NCBI GenBank assembly: GCA_028821195.1
Contig: JAPPHB010000003.1
Location: forward strand, 1 to 64,000
Length of the DNA stretch: 64,000 nt
Origin: Gammaproteobacteria bacterium
Lineage (GTDB): Bacteria; Gemmatimonadota; Gemmatimonadetes; Longimicrobiales; Gaopeijiaceae
Direction: 5' to 3'
Shown here: positions 1 through 8,941 of the stretch, one piece after another
How the letters are laid out: each line of letters begins with the position of its first letter
Numbering within the stretch: position 1 is the first letter of the stretch
Translations under genes and position numbers: made by a program
Notes under the pieces: generated by a model
What the model saw: only the letters and a program-made list of their open reading frames with translations
The model's database searches: none
What the model was told of the DNA's origin: nothing

Positions 1-186
1 GAGCTGGGGTGGGATCGCGCGACCTGGTTCAAGCGGTTCCCGCGCCGGCGCTGGCTGCAGGTATCCCGATCCGAAGCCGTCCGCTGCCGCTACGGCAGCC
101 CCTACGCCTTCGCCAATGCCATCCTGCTCGCCGAATGGGACACCTGCGCCAGACCGGCCGCCTTGCCGGCCCGGCAGAGCACCTGA
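1..186 (+). CDS. C-terminal end of an unrecognised protein (cut by window start)
   Basis: Frame 1 is open from the first base and ends at TGA 184-186, giving 61 residues. The peptide is rich in Trp, Arg and Phe (WDRATWFKRFPRRRW near its start), followed by a YGSPYAFANAILLAEWD stretch, which looks like genuine protein rather than a random frame. I do not recognise a family. The tail after residue 50 is Ala/Pro-rich and looks disordered. No downstream gene continues on this strand. It could be a shadow frame, but no better frame exists here on either strand. Confidence 0.45.
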   Translation, partial: ELGWDRATWFKRFPRRRWLQVSRSEAVRCRYGSPYAFANAILLAEWDTCARPAALPARQST

Positions 187-582
187 GGTCAGAATCCCGG
201 CAGGAAGTCACGTAAGTCTAATCAGGACTGCACGATCTGCGTTTCCTGCCGTTGTACTGGACGCTGCTGGACCGTGCCGCGAAAGCGGGAAAAACGGTCT
301 TGATTGGCGGGACTTCTAGCGCGTGACGCCACCTCGCCGAAGTTCCCGGAAGCCCTCCTCGCCCCGTCCCAAGGAGCGATGAGAGGCCACCGGCTCCTGC
401 TAGGCTAGGACGCCGGCGGGAGGATCAGATACTGTTTCCGGTGGACCCTGGATGCATTTCGGGTATTCTACGGGTCACAGGATGGCTTGGGATCGACGAT
501 CTCGGGTCTCCGAGGGGTACGGGTAGGACGAAACCGGGCCGCTCGGCAGAAGGTGCCGCCGTCGCCGAGAAGCTTGTCCCGT
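187..582. other. Intergenic gap, nothing identifiable
   Basis: About 400 bases separate the partial gene from the propeller lipoprotein on the opposite strand. I see no convincing reading frame, tRNA or strong terminator. The two flanking genes converge on it. Confidence 0.5.
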
Positions 583-1863
583 TCACCTCACTCCGGGGGG
601 CAACCTCCCCACGGTGATTGTTGGCACGTCCAGTTCGTCCAGCTCGACCCAGGCGGCCAGCCCATCGGGGCCAAAGGCGTCCGGCATGGGCGGATCGTCC
701 GGCGGCAGGGTGCCGACGTAGCGTCCGTCGGGACTCCAGACATCGATCACGCCGACCGCTCCTACCCAGGGGTCGCCGTCGCGCCTACGCCGTACCCAAA
801 GCCCGCCCTCCCATGTCGCCCTGACGGAGACGACAACGGGTATCTCGTGGTTGAACCGCATACCCTCTATGTCGGCGCGCATCTCCGCGACCATCGCCGC
901 CATGATCTCCGGCGGCGCGCGGTCCGGCCCCTGCGGGTTGCCGGGGTCACCGTAAAGGCGCTCGAAGTCTGCCATGGCCGAATCCCGAACGGTCGCCTCG
1001 ACCTCGGTGGTCACCGGCTCGGGCCGGATGGGTCTAGCGATGGTGCCGATGGGTGCACCGTCGCCCGCAACGAGCTTGATCGAATAGCCGGCGGAATCGG
1101 AATAGGCCACCGTCCCGTCGGGCAGTACGTCGAAGAGCAGACGCGGGTCGAACCTTCTCGGCTCGTCCGTGCCACCGGACGTTGCCTCACCAGGCGCCGG
1201 TGCCCGTACCTCGCCCGCCTTAACGATGGGCTCGGCGGTGGTGCCTCTCGATCCCAGCGTCAACCGCTCCAAGCCGCGCGGACCGATGGTCGGGTTGGGC
1301 AATTCGATCCGTCGAAACATCTCTTGAACGTTGTTGCTCATGCCGCGCGCGACCAGCGCAACAGCATCGGGATGCGGCCTGGCACCGCTCCGGAACGCCA
1401 TCACTCCATAATCCGCGACGTGGCCCGCCGACATGCTCACCTGACGGTCGAAGGAGCCATCGGGAGCGAACACGACATAGGTGCCGCTGCCGCGGTCCGC
1501 CACGGCCACCGTGCCGTCCCTCCAGACGTAGATGTCGTCGGGGCTGCTGAACTCCCCGGGGCCCCTGCCTCTCCGTCCCATGGTCCGGACAAGTCCGCCA
1601 TCGCGGTCCAGAACGGCGACGACCGGGAAATCGGGGTTCAGGACGAACAGGTTGCCGCCGCCATCGAACGCCAAGCTCGGAGGTGTCCCGAACTGAGCCC
1701 AGTCGGGCGGGTCCATGTCTCCCACCCTGAACACCTCGGCAAACTCGGCGGTAACGGGACGATCGGTGTGCAAGGTGTCATTCGGCAGATCGGAGCAGGC
1801 ACCCGCCGCAATGGCCAGCGCGAGGGTCCGCAGGGCTATTCGTCCGCCCACGGGGTTATCCAT
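583..1863 (-). CDS. Six-bladed beta-propeller lipoprotein
   Basis: This 426-residue protein has a lipoprotein signal, with hydrophobic residues about 10-21 ending in a lipobox (AAGAC) and a +2 Ser. It is therefore probably anchored in the envelope. The mature part carries NHL/6-bladed-propeller style repeats: a PPSLAFDGGGNLFVLN blade, a second with GPGEFSSPDDIYVWRDG, then a VLPDGTVAYSD blade. The family is abundant in Gemmatimonadota-like genomes, and its substrates are mostly unknown. The ATG at 1863 has no clear Shine-Dalgarno sequence, but no other start keeps the signal peptide. It stands alone, convergent with the partial gene at the window start. A second secreted propeller lies at 37672-38709, but the two are not obvious duplicates. 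Confidence 0.8.
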   Translation of the reverse strand: MDNPVGGRIALRTLALAIAAGACSDLPNDTLHTDRPVTAEFAEVFRVGDMDPPDWAQFGTPPSLAFDGGGNLFVLNPDFPVVAVLDRDGGLVRTMGRRGRGPGEFSSPDDIYVWRDGTVAVADRGSGTYVVFAPDGSFDRQVSMSAGHVADYGVMAFRSGARPHPDAVALVARGMSNNVQEMFRRIELPNPTIGPRGLERLTLGSRGTTAEPIVKAGEVRAPAPGEATSGGTDEPRRFDPRLLFDVLPDGTVAYSDSAGYSIKLVAGDGAPIGTIARPIRPEPVTTEVEATVRDSAMADFERLYGDPGNPQGPDRAPPEIMAAMVAEMRADIEGMRFNHEIPVVVSVRATWEGGLWVRRRRDGDPWVGAVGVIDVWSPDGRYVGTLPPDDPPMPDAFGPDGLAAWVELDELDVPTITVGRLPPGVR

Positions 1864-2968
1864 GCCGGTGTGATGGGTCGCAATCCTCTCGGAGTGGGTC
1901 GAATCCGGGTTCGAGACCCCCTAAAAAGAACGGGGCTGTGGCGTCGGCGGCAAGCTTCGGTCGGACGGGTAGGGAACCGGTCTTGGTTCCGGCCCTGGTC
2001 CGCCGAGGAGGCGTGGGGAGAGAGAGCCGCCGTTGCCGAGGAGCGGGTTGTCCGCCTCGCCCTTGCCATCCATGAGACCAGCGGCGAAGAGGCCGAAGAG
2101 CGTGCGGGCGGTGGCCCGGTGGACGCTGTTCCGGGCGGTGCCCGGAGTGGTGTTTCGGAGGCGTCCCCAAGCTGGCTTGACGCAGGCTAAGGGGCGACAA
2201 GCCAGCTTACTCCGTGTGGCCACACTCCGTGAGTCCCCTGCGGAGGCTGGCGGGGGGCTGTGCCCCCTCTGACCCCCAGGGCAACTCCCCCCCGCTCCGG
2301 CGGCGTTCGCGGTTGGGGGTCCGAAGGTCCCTCCGGTCGGCCAGTCGCCGGATGTTCTCCCGCCGCCGGCCGATCACCGCCGGTCGACGCCCGTCGGCCT
2401 TCGCGGCTGAGTCCGCGGAGTGACCGGCGAGGGACGTGGTCTGCGTTGCCACCGCTTCGGCGCCGGTCCCCCCGGCGTCCGGGACGGACTCCGTCCGCTC
2501 CTCCCGCCGGGGTCGAGTCCCCTCCCCACCCCGGGCGGCAGGAGGGCGGGACGGATCCCATGCGAACGTCCCGGTCGGAGGGACGGGCTCCGCCCGCCCC
2601 GGAGACCGGGAGAACCGGCGGGCGCAGAGCCGGAGCGGGTCGGGGAGGCCGGTGCGCCGGTCTGGTCCCGCGCGCACGCCGATCCGTGCGGCTCCTGCGT
2701 TCGGCCTCGGGCTTGCGGGGACGGGCCATGCCGGGCGGCCTCCTTGTGGCGTGCGGAAATGTCGTTCGGGGGTCCGGGGGCATCCCCCGGCCAGAGTAAA
2801 CGTGAAGCGTTTACACATCTAGCTCCTCCACAAACCGGAGAAACAACGCCCCCGTGGCGCGCACGCGCAAAGGCCGTCCGGGGCGCCAACTCTGGACGAC
2901 GCGCCCGCCCTGCGCGAGGTTCCAAACGCGCAGATCGTGCAGTCCATCGAATCGAGAGGAATCGAACG
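1864..2968. other. GC-rich intergenic region upstream of the recombinase
   Basis: About 1.1 kb without a supportable gene. Several frames stay open on both strands, but their translations are low-complexity Arg/Pro/Gly/Ala, typical of non-coding GC-rich DNA. It contains an inverted-repeat cluster near 2168-2225, and around 2250-2300 runs of C and G such as ggcggggggctgtgcccc. It may be the end of an integrated element or a decayed sequence belonging to the adjacent recombinase. Confidence 0.5.
2168..2225. repeat. Inverted-repeat cluster with a perfect 12-bp palindrome
   Basis: CAAGCTGGCTTG (2168-2179) is matched 11 of 12 by its inverted copy at 2198-2209, with an 18-base loop. The perfect palindrome GTGTGGCCACAC (2214-2225) follows immediately. 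Such clusters can be recombinase arm or core sites, replication sites or transcription terminators. No T-run follows, so a terminator is less likely. Confidence 0.45.
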
Positions 2969-4126
2969 ATGGCACGCACGAAACGAAGCCGCCGGAGCTA
3001 CGGCGCCGGCGAGTGGGGTCGGAACCGGGTGAGGGTGTTCCCAGACCCGAAAACCGGCCTGTTCCAGGTGGAGTGGCGCGAGAACGGCCGCAGGCGAAGC
3101 CGCTCCCTCGGGCACCGCGACTGGGCGAGGGCGAAGAAGCAGGCGGACGAGTTCGCCGCCGGGTTCGCAAGCCCGGACCTGAACGGCAAGGCGGAAGCCG
3201 AGCCCGAGCCGCTCACCCTGGAGGAGCTTTTTGAAATCTACGGCGAAGAGGTGACGCCCACCAAAGCGGAGCATTCGCAGCGGCACGACCGTGCGGCGAT
3301 GAAGATGTTCCTCGGGCTTTACGGACCGAACAGAAATCCCGCGACGTTGTCGCAACGGGACTGGGACCGCTTCATCCGGGAGCGTCGCGCCGGTAGGATC
3401 GGACCGAGCGGACGACCCGTCTCGGATCGAACGATCCAGTACAACCTGAAGTTCCTGATCGCGGTCTTCAACTGGGCCGGCAAGTCGAGGGACGAGGAGG
3501 GCCGCCCGCTCCTCGAATCGAACCCGCTGAAGGGGCTGAGGACGCCCACGGAGAAGAACCCGAAACGGGTGGTTCTCGACCGGAGGGAGTACCGGGTGCT
3601 CCTCAAGGTGTCCCGCGACGTGGACTGGCGGTTCCACGTCGCGCTCGTGCTCGCGCACGAGACCGGGCACCGCATCGGTGCCATCCGGCAGCTTCGGTGG
3701 GCCGATATCGACTTCGAGGGCGAAACGGTCCGGTGGCGCGCCGAACACGACAAAACGGGCTACGAGCACCGGACGCCGCTGACCCCCGCCGCGCTCTCCG
3801 CTCTGGAGGAGGCGTGGAGGCAAAACCCCGGATCCGGGGACGCGCCGATCCTGCCCGCGCCAAAGAACCCCTCCGGCTGCATGAGTTCGTGGCTGGCATT
3901 CCGGTGGTGGACCAGGGCCGAGAGGCTCGCGGGACTGGAGCCGAAGCCGGGCAGGGGCTGGCATTCGCTGAGGCGAAAGTTCGCGAGCGATCTGATGGAT
4001 CAGCCCCTCAAGGTGCTTTGCCAGCTCGGCGGTTGGAAGACGGCGAAGACGGTGCTCCGGTGCTATCAGAGGGCCGACGAGGATCAGTTGAGACAGGCCC
4101 TCGCGAACCGCCCCGTTCACACTTGA
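2969..4126 (+). CDS. Tyrosine recombinase / phage-type integrase
   Basis: A 385-residue site-specific recombinase that would cut and rejoin DNA through a 3'-phosphotyrosine. The N-terminus is basic with an Arg-rich DNA-binding segment (about 1-60). A SAM-like core-binding domain covers about 83-175. The catalytic domain shows Arg235 (TGHRIGAI), Lys262 (HDKTG), His332-Arg335 (HSLR), Trp356 (GGWK) and nucleophile Tyr366 (RCYQRAD), so the active site is complete. The frame is open well upstream, but ATG 2969 follows AGAGGA at good spacing, and the upstream translation is low-complexity. No excisionase, capsid or relaxase gene is nearby and no tRNA flanks it, so this may be a remnant or a solitary recombinase. 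The next gene, apt, starts 227 bases downstream. Confidence 0.9.
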   Translation: MARTKRSRRSYGAGEWGRNRVRVFPDPKTGLFQVEWRENGRRRSRSLGHRDWARAKKQADEFAAGFASPDLNGKAEAEPEPLTLEELFEIYGEEVTPTKAEHSQRHDRAAMKMFLGLYGPNRNPATLSQRDWDRFIRERRAGRIGPSGRPVSDRTIQYNLKFLIAVFNWAGKSRDEEGRPLLESNPLKGLRTPTEKNPKRVVLDRREYRVLLKVSRDVDWRFHVALVLAHETGHRIGAIRQLRWADIDFEGETVRWRAEHDKTGYEHRTPLTPAALSALEEAWRQNPGSGDAPILPAPKNPSGCMSSWLAFRWWTRAERLAGLEPKPGRGWHSLRRKFASDLMDQPLKVLCQLGGWKTAKTVLRCYQRADEDQLRQALANRPVHT

Positions 4127-4353
4127 ACCAATCGGCGGGAGTCAAATGGCGGGAATCCGGACAACGGCCCCCGCAAGTTCAGTCCTCACAACAACTTCGT
4201 CGCTCGGTACTGTATGCCGGCCCGGCGCTTCGCCCGCTCATAATATTGTCAGTTCTCGACAGTTTTCTTGTCAGTAGTCACCAGTGCAAGCGGCACCAGC
4301 GGCGTTCCCGCCGACCGGGAGCGCCAGCTTCCACTGAATGAGATGGACGCGGA

Positions 4354-4917
4354 ATGTCTTCGGAACCCGGATGCCCCATGACGCCACACATCAAATCCCT
4401 CATCCGCATGGTCCCGGACTTCCCCACCCCCGGTATCCGCTTCCGCGACATCATGGGACTGGTCGAGAACCCCGAAGGCTTCGAAGAGGCGACCAGGGCC
4501 CTGGCACGACGGTTCGCCCCGGAAACGCCGGACGCCGTGGCCGGCATCGAGGCGCGCGGCTTCATCTTCGGGGTCCCCGTGGCGCAGCGGCTCGGCGTCG
4601 GTTTCGTGCCGGTGCGGAAGGCCGGGAAGCTGCCCGGCGAGGTGGTGGGCGTCGACTACGCGCTCGAATACGGCACCGGGCGCCTGGAGATGCAGACCGC
4701 GTCAATCCGTGAGGGAATGCGCATCCTGCTCATCGACGACCTTGTCGCGACCGGCGGGAGCGCGGCGGCGGCGATCGAGCTGATCCGCGGCATGGGAGGC
4801 GAGGTGGTCGGAGCCGGCTTCGTCGTGGATCTGCCCGAACTCCCCGGGCGCAAGCACCTTGAGGCGATGGACGTCGAAGTCTTCGCCCTCTGCACGTTCC
4901 TCGATACCGATCCCTGA
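4354..4917 (+). CDS. apt: Adenine phosphoribosyltransferase
   Basis: Purine salvage enzyme that joins adenine and PRPP to give AMP and pyrophosphate in the cytoplasm. It has 187 residues, close to the usual 170-185. The PRPP-binding loop ILLIDDLVATGGS lies at about 124-136, and the family motifs RKAGKLPG (88-95) and YALEYGT (102-108) are present, as is the N-terminal DFPTPGIRFRDI segment. ATG 4378 (MTPHIK) is an alternative start that removes eight residues; neither has a strong Shine-Dalgarno sequence. The gene follows the recombinase on the same strand but is an ordinary housekeeping gene, and it converges with the FMN protein gene. Confidence 0.95.
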   Translation: MSSEPGCPMTPHIKSLIRMVPDFPTPGIRFRDIMGLVENPEGFEEATRALARRFAPETPDAVAGIEARGFIFGVPVAQRLGVGFVPVRKAGKLPGEVVGVDYALEYGTGRLEMQTASIREGMRILLIDDLVATGGSAAAAIELIRGMGGEVVGAGFVVDLPELPGRKHLEAMDVEVFALCTFLDTDP

Positions 4918-4940
4918 GCCGTCCCGCTTAAGGCTCCAAC

Positions 4941-5504
4941 TCAGCGGGCCCGAGCGAAGATTTCGGGCGGAGGCACGCGGAAGGCGCCGGGAAACCCGTC
5001 CTCCACCAGCTTGAGCTTCCCGGTCCAGTCCTCGATGTCGATGCGGTACACGGCGGTGCGCTTCAACTCGCCCTCCGTGATTGCGCGGTAGTCGCGGCCG
5101 GGCCGCAACTCGGGCGCGTACTTGTCGAGGAGCATCTGCAGCGCCTCGCGCGCCTCGGCGGGATCCGCCACCAAGCGCCCGGTCCCGAACGCCGTCACGC
5201 TGGCGAATTCGACGCTGAACTCCAGCGCCTCGTCCGCCGGCAGCAGGCGCCCCATCTCGAAGGCCGAGAAACACACCGGCACGGAACGGGACAGGGTGTC
5301 GCGGGTCAGCCCGGTGCGCCCGGTGTGGATGTAGACGGCGTGGCGGGCGCGGTCGTACACGAACAGGTTGCTGTTCACGAGAGGCTGCTCGCCGCGGGTC
5401 ATGGCCAGGACCCCGACGCGCGCCTGCCGGATGAAGTCCCGGGTCCAGGCGTCGTCCCTGGCCCGGTCGCGCCGGCGGATCTCCGTCCTGCCCCGTTCAG
5501 CCAC
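4941..5504 (-). CDS. Pyridoxamine 5'-phosphate oxidase-like FMN split-barrel protein
   Basis: A 187-residue cytoplasmic protein of the FMN-binding split-barrel superfamily, nearest in style to the NimA/pyridoxamine-oxidase-like group. The segment around residues 25-70 (VGVLAMTRGEQPLVNSNLF, then AVYIHTGRTG) is the typical first half of the barrel, and SVTAFGTGRLV follows. Members reduce small molecules or bind flavin or haem; the substrate here cannot be read. The GTG start (5502-5504) directly abuts the TAG stop of the upstream gene at 5505, so the two genes are transcribed together and probably translationally coupled. Confidence 0.8.
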   Translation of the reverse strand: MAERGRTEIRRRDRARDDAWTRDFIRQARVGVLAMTRGEQPLVNSNLFVYDRARHAVYIHTGRTGLTRDTLSRSVPVCFSAFEMGRLLPADEALEFSVEFASVTAFGTGRLVADPAEAREALQMLLDKYAPELRPGRDYRAITEGELKRTAVYRIDIEDWTGKLKLVEDGFPGAFRVPPPEIFARAR

Positions 5505-6482
5505 CTAGATGTCCAGCTCGACGCCGATCCCGGCGGCGCGCGCCCGGTCGTAGACGAGTCTCGCCGTGGCCATGTCCTCGAGCGCCAGCCCCAGATGGAT
5601 GGCGATGATGCGATCGCCCTCCGCCCGCCGTCCCGCGACCTTGCCCGCGATCACGTCGCTCAGCTCGGCGTGGGGCGTCGGCGTGTCGCGGAAATAGCCG
5701 CTTCCGCTCTGGTAGTAGGCAAACTGCGCGCTGTCGTCGGTGGTCAGCAGATCCGCCTCGCGAAACGCGTCCGCCTGCCAGTAGGAGTCGAAGTCCAGCG
5801 GGCAGGCGAAGGCGCCGGGCGAAAGCCATCCAGGGGGGATGGCGGGGTCGGGATCGAGCAGGATGGGGCCGCTGGTGATGACGATGCCCATCCCCCGCAC
5901 CGCCTCCGCAACGGCTCCCACCGGCCGCACCTCGACACCCAGGCGCTCGCCCATCTCTTCGGCATAGGCGTGCATCACGGCTTCGTCGATGTCGTAGGCG
6001 TGCACCCGCTCCACGGGGAACAGGGTGCAGAAGGCCTCCAGGTTGCTGCGCCCCTGCACGCCGCAGGCGACGATGCCGACGCTCGACGCGTCCGGACGGG
6101 CGAGGTATTTACCCGCAAGCGCCGACGCGGCCCCGGTGCGCATGGCCGTGATCCAGGTAGCGTCCATCACCGCGAGCGGCAGCCCCGTTTCCGGGTCGTT
6201 CAGCGTAATCAGTCCGGTGATGTAGGGCAGTCCGTGCTCGGGATTGCCCGGATAGGCCGAGATCCACTTGATCCCGGCGGCATTCTGCCGCTCGACGTAG
6301 GCCGGCATCGCGTGCAGGAAGGAGTCCGGCCGCGGATGGATGCCCGGCTTGGGCGGCATCTCCACCCGGCCCGACGCCTTCTCCCGAAACATGAACTCGA
6401 GCGCGTCGATGATCTCAGCCATGGAAACCCCGGCTTGCTCGACGTGGGCACGCGACAGGTAGAGGATGTTTCGCTGGGACAT
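5505..6482 (-). CDS. Ornithine cyclodeaminase / mu-crystallin family protein
   Basis: A 325-residue NAD(P)-dependent enzyme of the family that includes ornithine cyclodeaminase, alanine dehydrogenase and imine reductases. The Rossmann segment VGIVACGVQGRSNLEA (about 135-150) carries the dinucleotide-binding turn, in a slightly unusual ACGVQG form. The substrate-site motifs GIKWISAYPGN (70-80) and MRTGAASALAGKYLA (114-128) are intact. The length is normal. The exact substrate cannot be assigned from sequence. It is the first gene of a two-gene unit with the FMN split-barrel protein, which suggests a shared small-molecule redox role. Confidence 0.85.
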   Translation of the reverse strand: MSQRNILYLSRAHVEQAGVSMAEIIDALEFMFREKASGRVEMPPKPGIHPRPDSFLHAMPAYVERQNAAGIKWISAYPGNPEHGLPYITGLITLNDPETGLPLAVMDATWITAMRTGAASALAGKYLARPDASSVGIVACGVQGRSNLEAFCTLFPVERVHAYDIDEAVMHAYAEEMGERLGVEVRPVGAVAEAVRGMGIVITSGPILLDPDPAIPPGWLSPGAFACPLDFDSYWQADAFREADLLTTDDSAQFAYYQSGSGYFRDTPTPHAELSDVIAGKVAGRRAEGDRIIAIHLGLALEDMATARLVYDRARAAGIGVELDI

Positions 6483-6587
6483 GAAGCTGGCCTCGCGGGT
6501 CGGCGGGGACGGGGTTTCGGCGTATCGACGATGCGGGGGTGGAGGTCCGAGCCGGGTCGGGGATGGAGCCCCTTCGGTGACGGGAGC

Positions 6588-8744
6588 CTACTCGGGCGCC
6601 GGTGCCAGAACGCTCACCTCTGCCATGACGGCCCCTTCGAGGACGCCGTCGACCACCTCCATCCCTTCCACCACCCTGGCGATGATGGTGTAGTTGTGGT
6701 CGAGACGGGGGTTGTCCACCAGGTTCACGAAGATCTGGCCGTCGCCGGTGTCGCGCCCCCGGGTCGAGATGCCGACGGTGCCGCGCACGTGCGAGCGCAT
6801 GGTCAGTTCGTCGCGCGTATAGGGCCCGTCGCCGTGGTACTCGTTCGCCCCCGGGCTGCCCCCCTGGATGACGAAGTTGGGAACCACCCGGTGGAAGGTG
6901 AGACCGTCGAAGTATCCTTCGCGCGCCAGGCGGACGAAGCGCGCCGTGTTGGCGGGCGACTCGAACGGGAGCAGCTCGAGGACGATCTCGCCGCCCCCGG
7001 CCATGCGGATCACGGCCCGGGAAGCGGCCATCCCGCGCATCTCCTCGAAGGTGGGCATCGGCGCCCGCTCCGGCGGCGAGGGACGAGCCCAGCGAAGGTC
7101 GCTTCCGGTCCACTCGTTGCGGAGGTATTCGGCGACCAGGGCAACCACCGGATCGTAGTCCTCCATGTAGGGCTGTACGCGATCGAGGTCGTCCAGGGAA
7201 CCCAGTTCGCGTATCCTCTGCAGGAGTTCCAGGCGCACGTCCCGGTGGGTCTCCCTGCGATCGGCGCTCATGCGCTCGAGCGCAGCGAAGGCGGCCTGAA
7301 GCACGTCCGGATGCGGGCTTCCGGCGAGCGATCGGGCCGCCGTCAGCACCAGTTGCGGATCGTCCGCGCCGAGGGCGTCGAGGTAGACCGAGTCGGCGTC
7401 GTTGCCCACCAGCGGCGCGAGCCCGGCGATGGCAGCCTCACGCACGTTCCAGTGCTCGTCACCGGCCAGCGCCAGGAGCGCGGGCACGAGTTCCAGGCGA
7501 GCCGCGGCGCGCGCGGCGTACATGCGCATCTGCCAGACCGGATGAGCGGAGAATGCGGGCAGCCGGCGGCCGGCCGTGAAGGACGAGACCGCGGCCAGCG
7601 CCACCAGGCCGCGGGCCGCCCGGTGCCAGTCGTCGCCCGACACGGAATCGGCCCGCTGGGCCAGTGCGTCGAGAGGCGCCAGAGCGGTCTCCGGCGGACA
7701 ACCGGCGAGGCGGTCGATGGCCTCCAGGGCCACGTGCGCGCTCGGGTCCTGCAGCAACGCCACCAGTTCCGTGCACGCCTGGCTGCCGTCCACCCGTTCG
7801 CTCAGGGCTCGCACGGCCTCCACCCGCACCAGGTGACTCGTGTCGGCGAGCGCCCGCGCGAGCGGTGCCCGCACCTCATCGAGCGCGCCTTCCCCGATGG
7901 CGAGCACGGCGAGGCGGCGCACCTGCGCGTCCTCGTCGGCCAGCGCGGCCGCGATCACCTCTTCGGAGGGTCTTCCCGCACTCACCAGTCCCGCCATGGC
8001 GAGGCGGCGCACCTGCGCGCCCTCCTCGACGTCCGCCCCGCGGTAGCCGGCCAACTCCGCGAGTGCCGCCAACACGGGCGGGGGAGGCGTGAACTGCGAC
8101 TGCGTGCGAACCAGGTTCTCCAGCGCGCGAACCCCGCCAAGAATGACGGGATAGGGCACCGACCGCAGGGCTGCGGTCCCGCTTCCCGCGAGCCCGTCGA
8201 CCAGAGTCTCGAGCAGCAGGTCGTAGGCCTGCCGCACCTCATCCGCATTCCGGTACGAGAGCCGGCCCATCGCCTCCAGGACCGCGCCGCGCACTTCGGG
8301 ATCCCTCTCGCGGGGCAGGTAGTTGATCAGCGCCCCCATCGCCCGGCGGGGGTCGCCGCCGGCAACCGCCTGGGCGCTGGCGTTGATGGCCTCGACCCTG
8401 ATGTCGGCGTAGGAACTCTCCAGCATGGAACCGATGTCCACCAGAACCGAAGGATTCTCCTGGCGCCCCAGCGCGCGAACGGTGATCCGCTGCACCTCCG
8501 GATCGGGCCAGGAGACCCCCTCCAGGAACGTGAAGTGCGCGGCGTCGTCCCGTGAACGGGAGTCCTCGGCATCGAGAACGCGGTGAAGGATCTCCTCGCT
8601 CCCGGGGAGCAGCCGGACCTCCCCCACATCCCCCCCGTCGCCGCACCCGGCGACCAGACCGCTGCCCAGGGTGACCGCGCAGATCAGGAATCCTCTGCGA
8701 CCTGAGCGCCAGGCCGACCCGAAGCACAACAGTCCATTGAGCAT
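6588..8744 (-). CDS. HEAT-repeat lipoprotein with C-terminal cyclophilin-type peptidyl-prolyl isomerase
   Basis: A 718-residue envelope protein. The N-terminus has a signal with a lipobox (LVAGC), so it is likely lipid-anchored. The middle (roughly 60-560) is a long series of HEAT-like helical repeats (for example EVRGAVLEAMGRLSY, AQVRRLAVLAIGEG, HLVRVEAVRALSE). The C-terminal 150 residues form a cyclophilin domain with FHRVVPNFVIQGG and GQIFVNLVDNPRLDHNYTI, expected to catalyse proline cis-trans isomerisation during folding of exported proteins. ATG 8744 is preferred because GGAAGGG lies nine bases upstream; ATG 8780 would add 12 residues. It is divergent from the membrane protein gene at 8942. 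Confidence 0.85.
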   Translation of the reverse strand: MLNGLLCFGSAWRSGRRGFLICAVTLGSGLVAGCGDGGDVGEVRLLPGSEEILHRVLDAEDSRSRDDAAHFTFLEGVSWPDPEVQRITVRALGRQENPSVLVDIGSMLESSYADIRVEAINASAQAVAGGDPRRAMGALINYLPRERDPEVRGAVLEAMGRLSYRNADEVRQAYDLLLETLVDGLAGSGTAALRSVPYPVILGGVRALENLVRTQSQFTPPPPVLAALAELAGYRGADVEEGAQVRRLAMAGLVSAGRPSEEVIAAALADEDAQVRRLAVLAIGEGALDEVRAPLARALADTSHLVRVEAVRALSERVDGSQACTELVALLQDPSAHVALEAIDRLAGCPPETALAPLDALAQRADSVSGDDWHRAARGLVALAAVSSFTAGRRLPAFSAHPVWQMRMYAARAAARLELVPALLALAGDEHWNVREAAIAGLAPLVGNDADSVYLDALGADDPQLVLTAARSLAGSPHPDVLQAAFAALERMSADRRETHRDVRLELLQRIRELGSLDDLDRVQPYMEDYDPVVALVAEYLRNEWTGSDLRWARPSPPERAPMPTFEEMRGMAASRAVIRMAGGGEIVLELLPFESPANTARFVRLAREGYFDGLTFHRVVPNFVIQGGSPGANEYHGDGPYTRDELTMRSHVRGTVGISTRGRDTGDGQIFVNLVDNPRLDHNYTIIARVVEGMEVVDGVLEGAVMAEVSVLAPAPE

Positions 8745-8941
8745 CCCGTCCAACCCTTCCTTGCGTTTCGTTCCCGTCATGCCTGTCGCCCGACCCGCCG
8801 CCCCGGCCGGGTACCCTGCATCGCCGCGTGGCGTTCGCCTGTGGCGAAACACGGAATAGATTAGAGTACGTAGCCCCGTTGACAAGAATCGCGCGCGCTG
8901 GTACCGCGATCCACGACCCCCGAAACTCCGGACGCGACACG

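Noticed and set aside
487-2190. Long open frame antisense to the propeller lipoprotein
   Set aside because: Low-complexity Arg/Pro/Gly translation with no motif; it is the shadow of the real gene on the minus strand.
2207-2818. Minus-strand frames in the GC-rich gap as a possible gene
   Set aside because: Several frames overlap with equal length, and translations are Arg/Pro/Gly-rich with no conserved motif or ribosome-binding site.
4127-4353. Possible attachment site of the recombinase between it and apt
   Set aside because: No tRNA, no repeat matched to the 2168-2225 region or elsewhere in the window.
5325-8555. Very long plus-strand frame across the OCD-like and cyclophilin genes
   Set aside because: Composition is His/Arg/Val-rich noise; both real genes on the minus strand have clear motifs.
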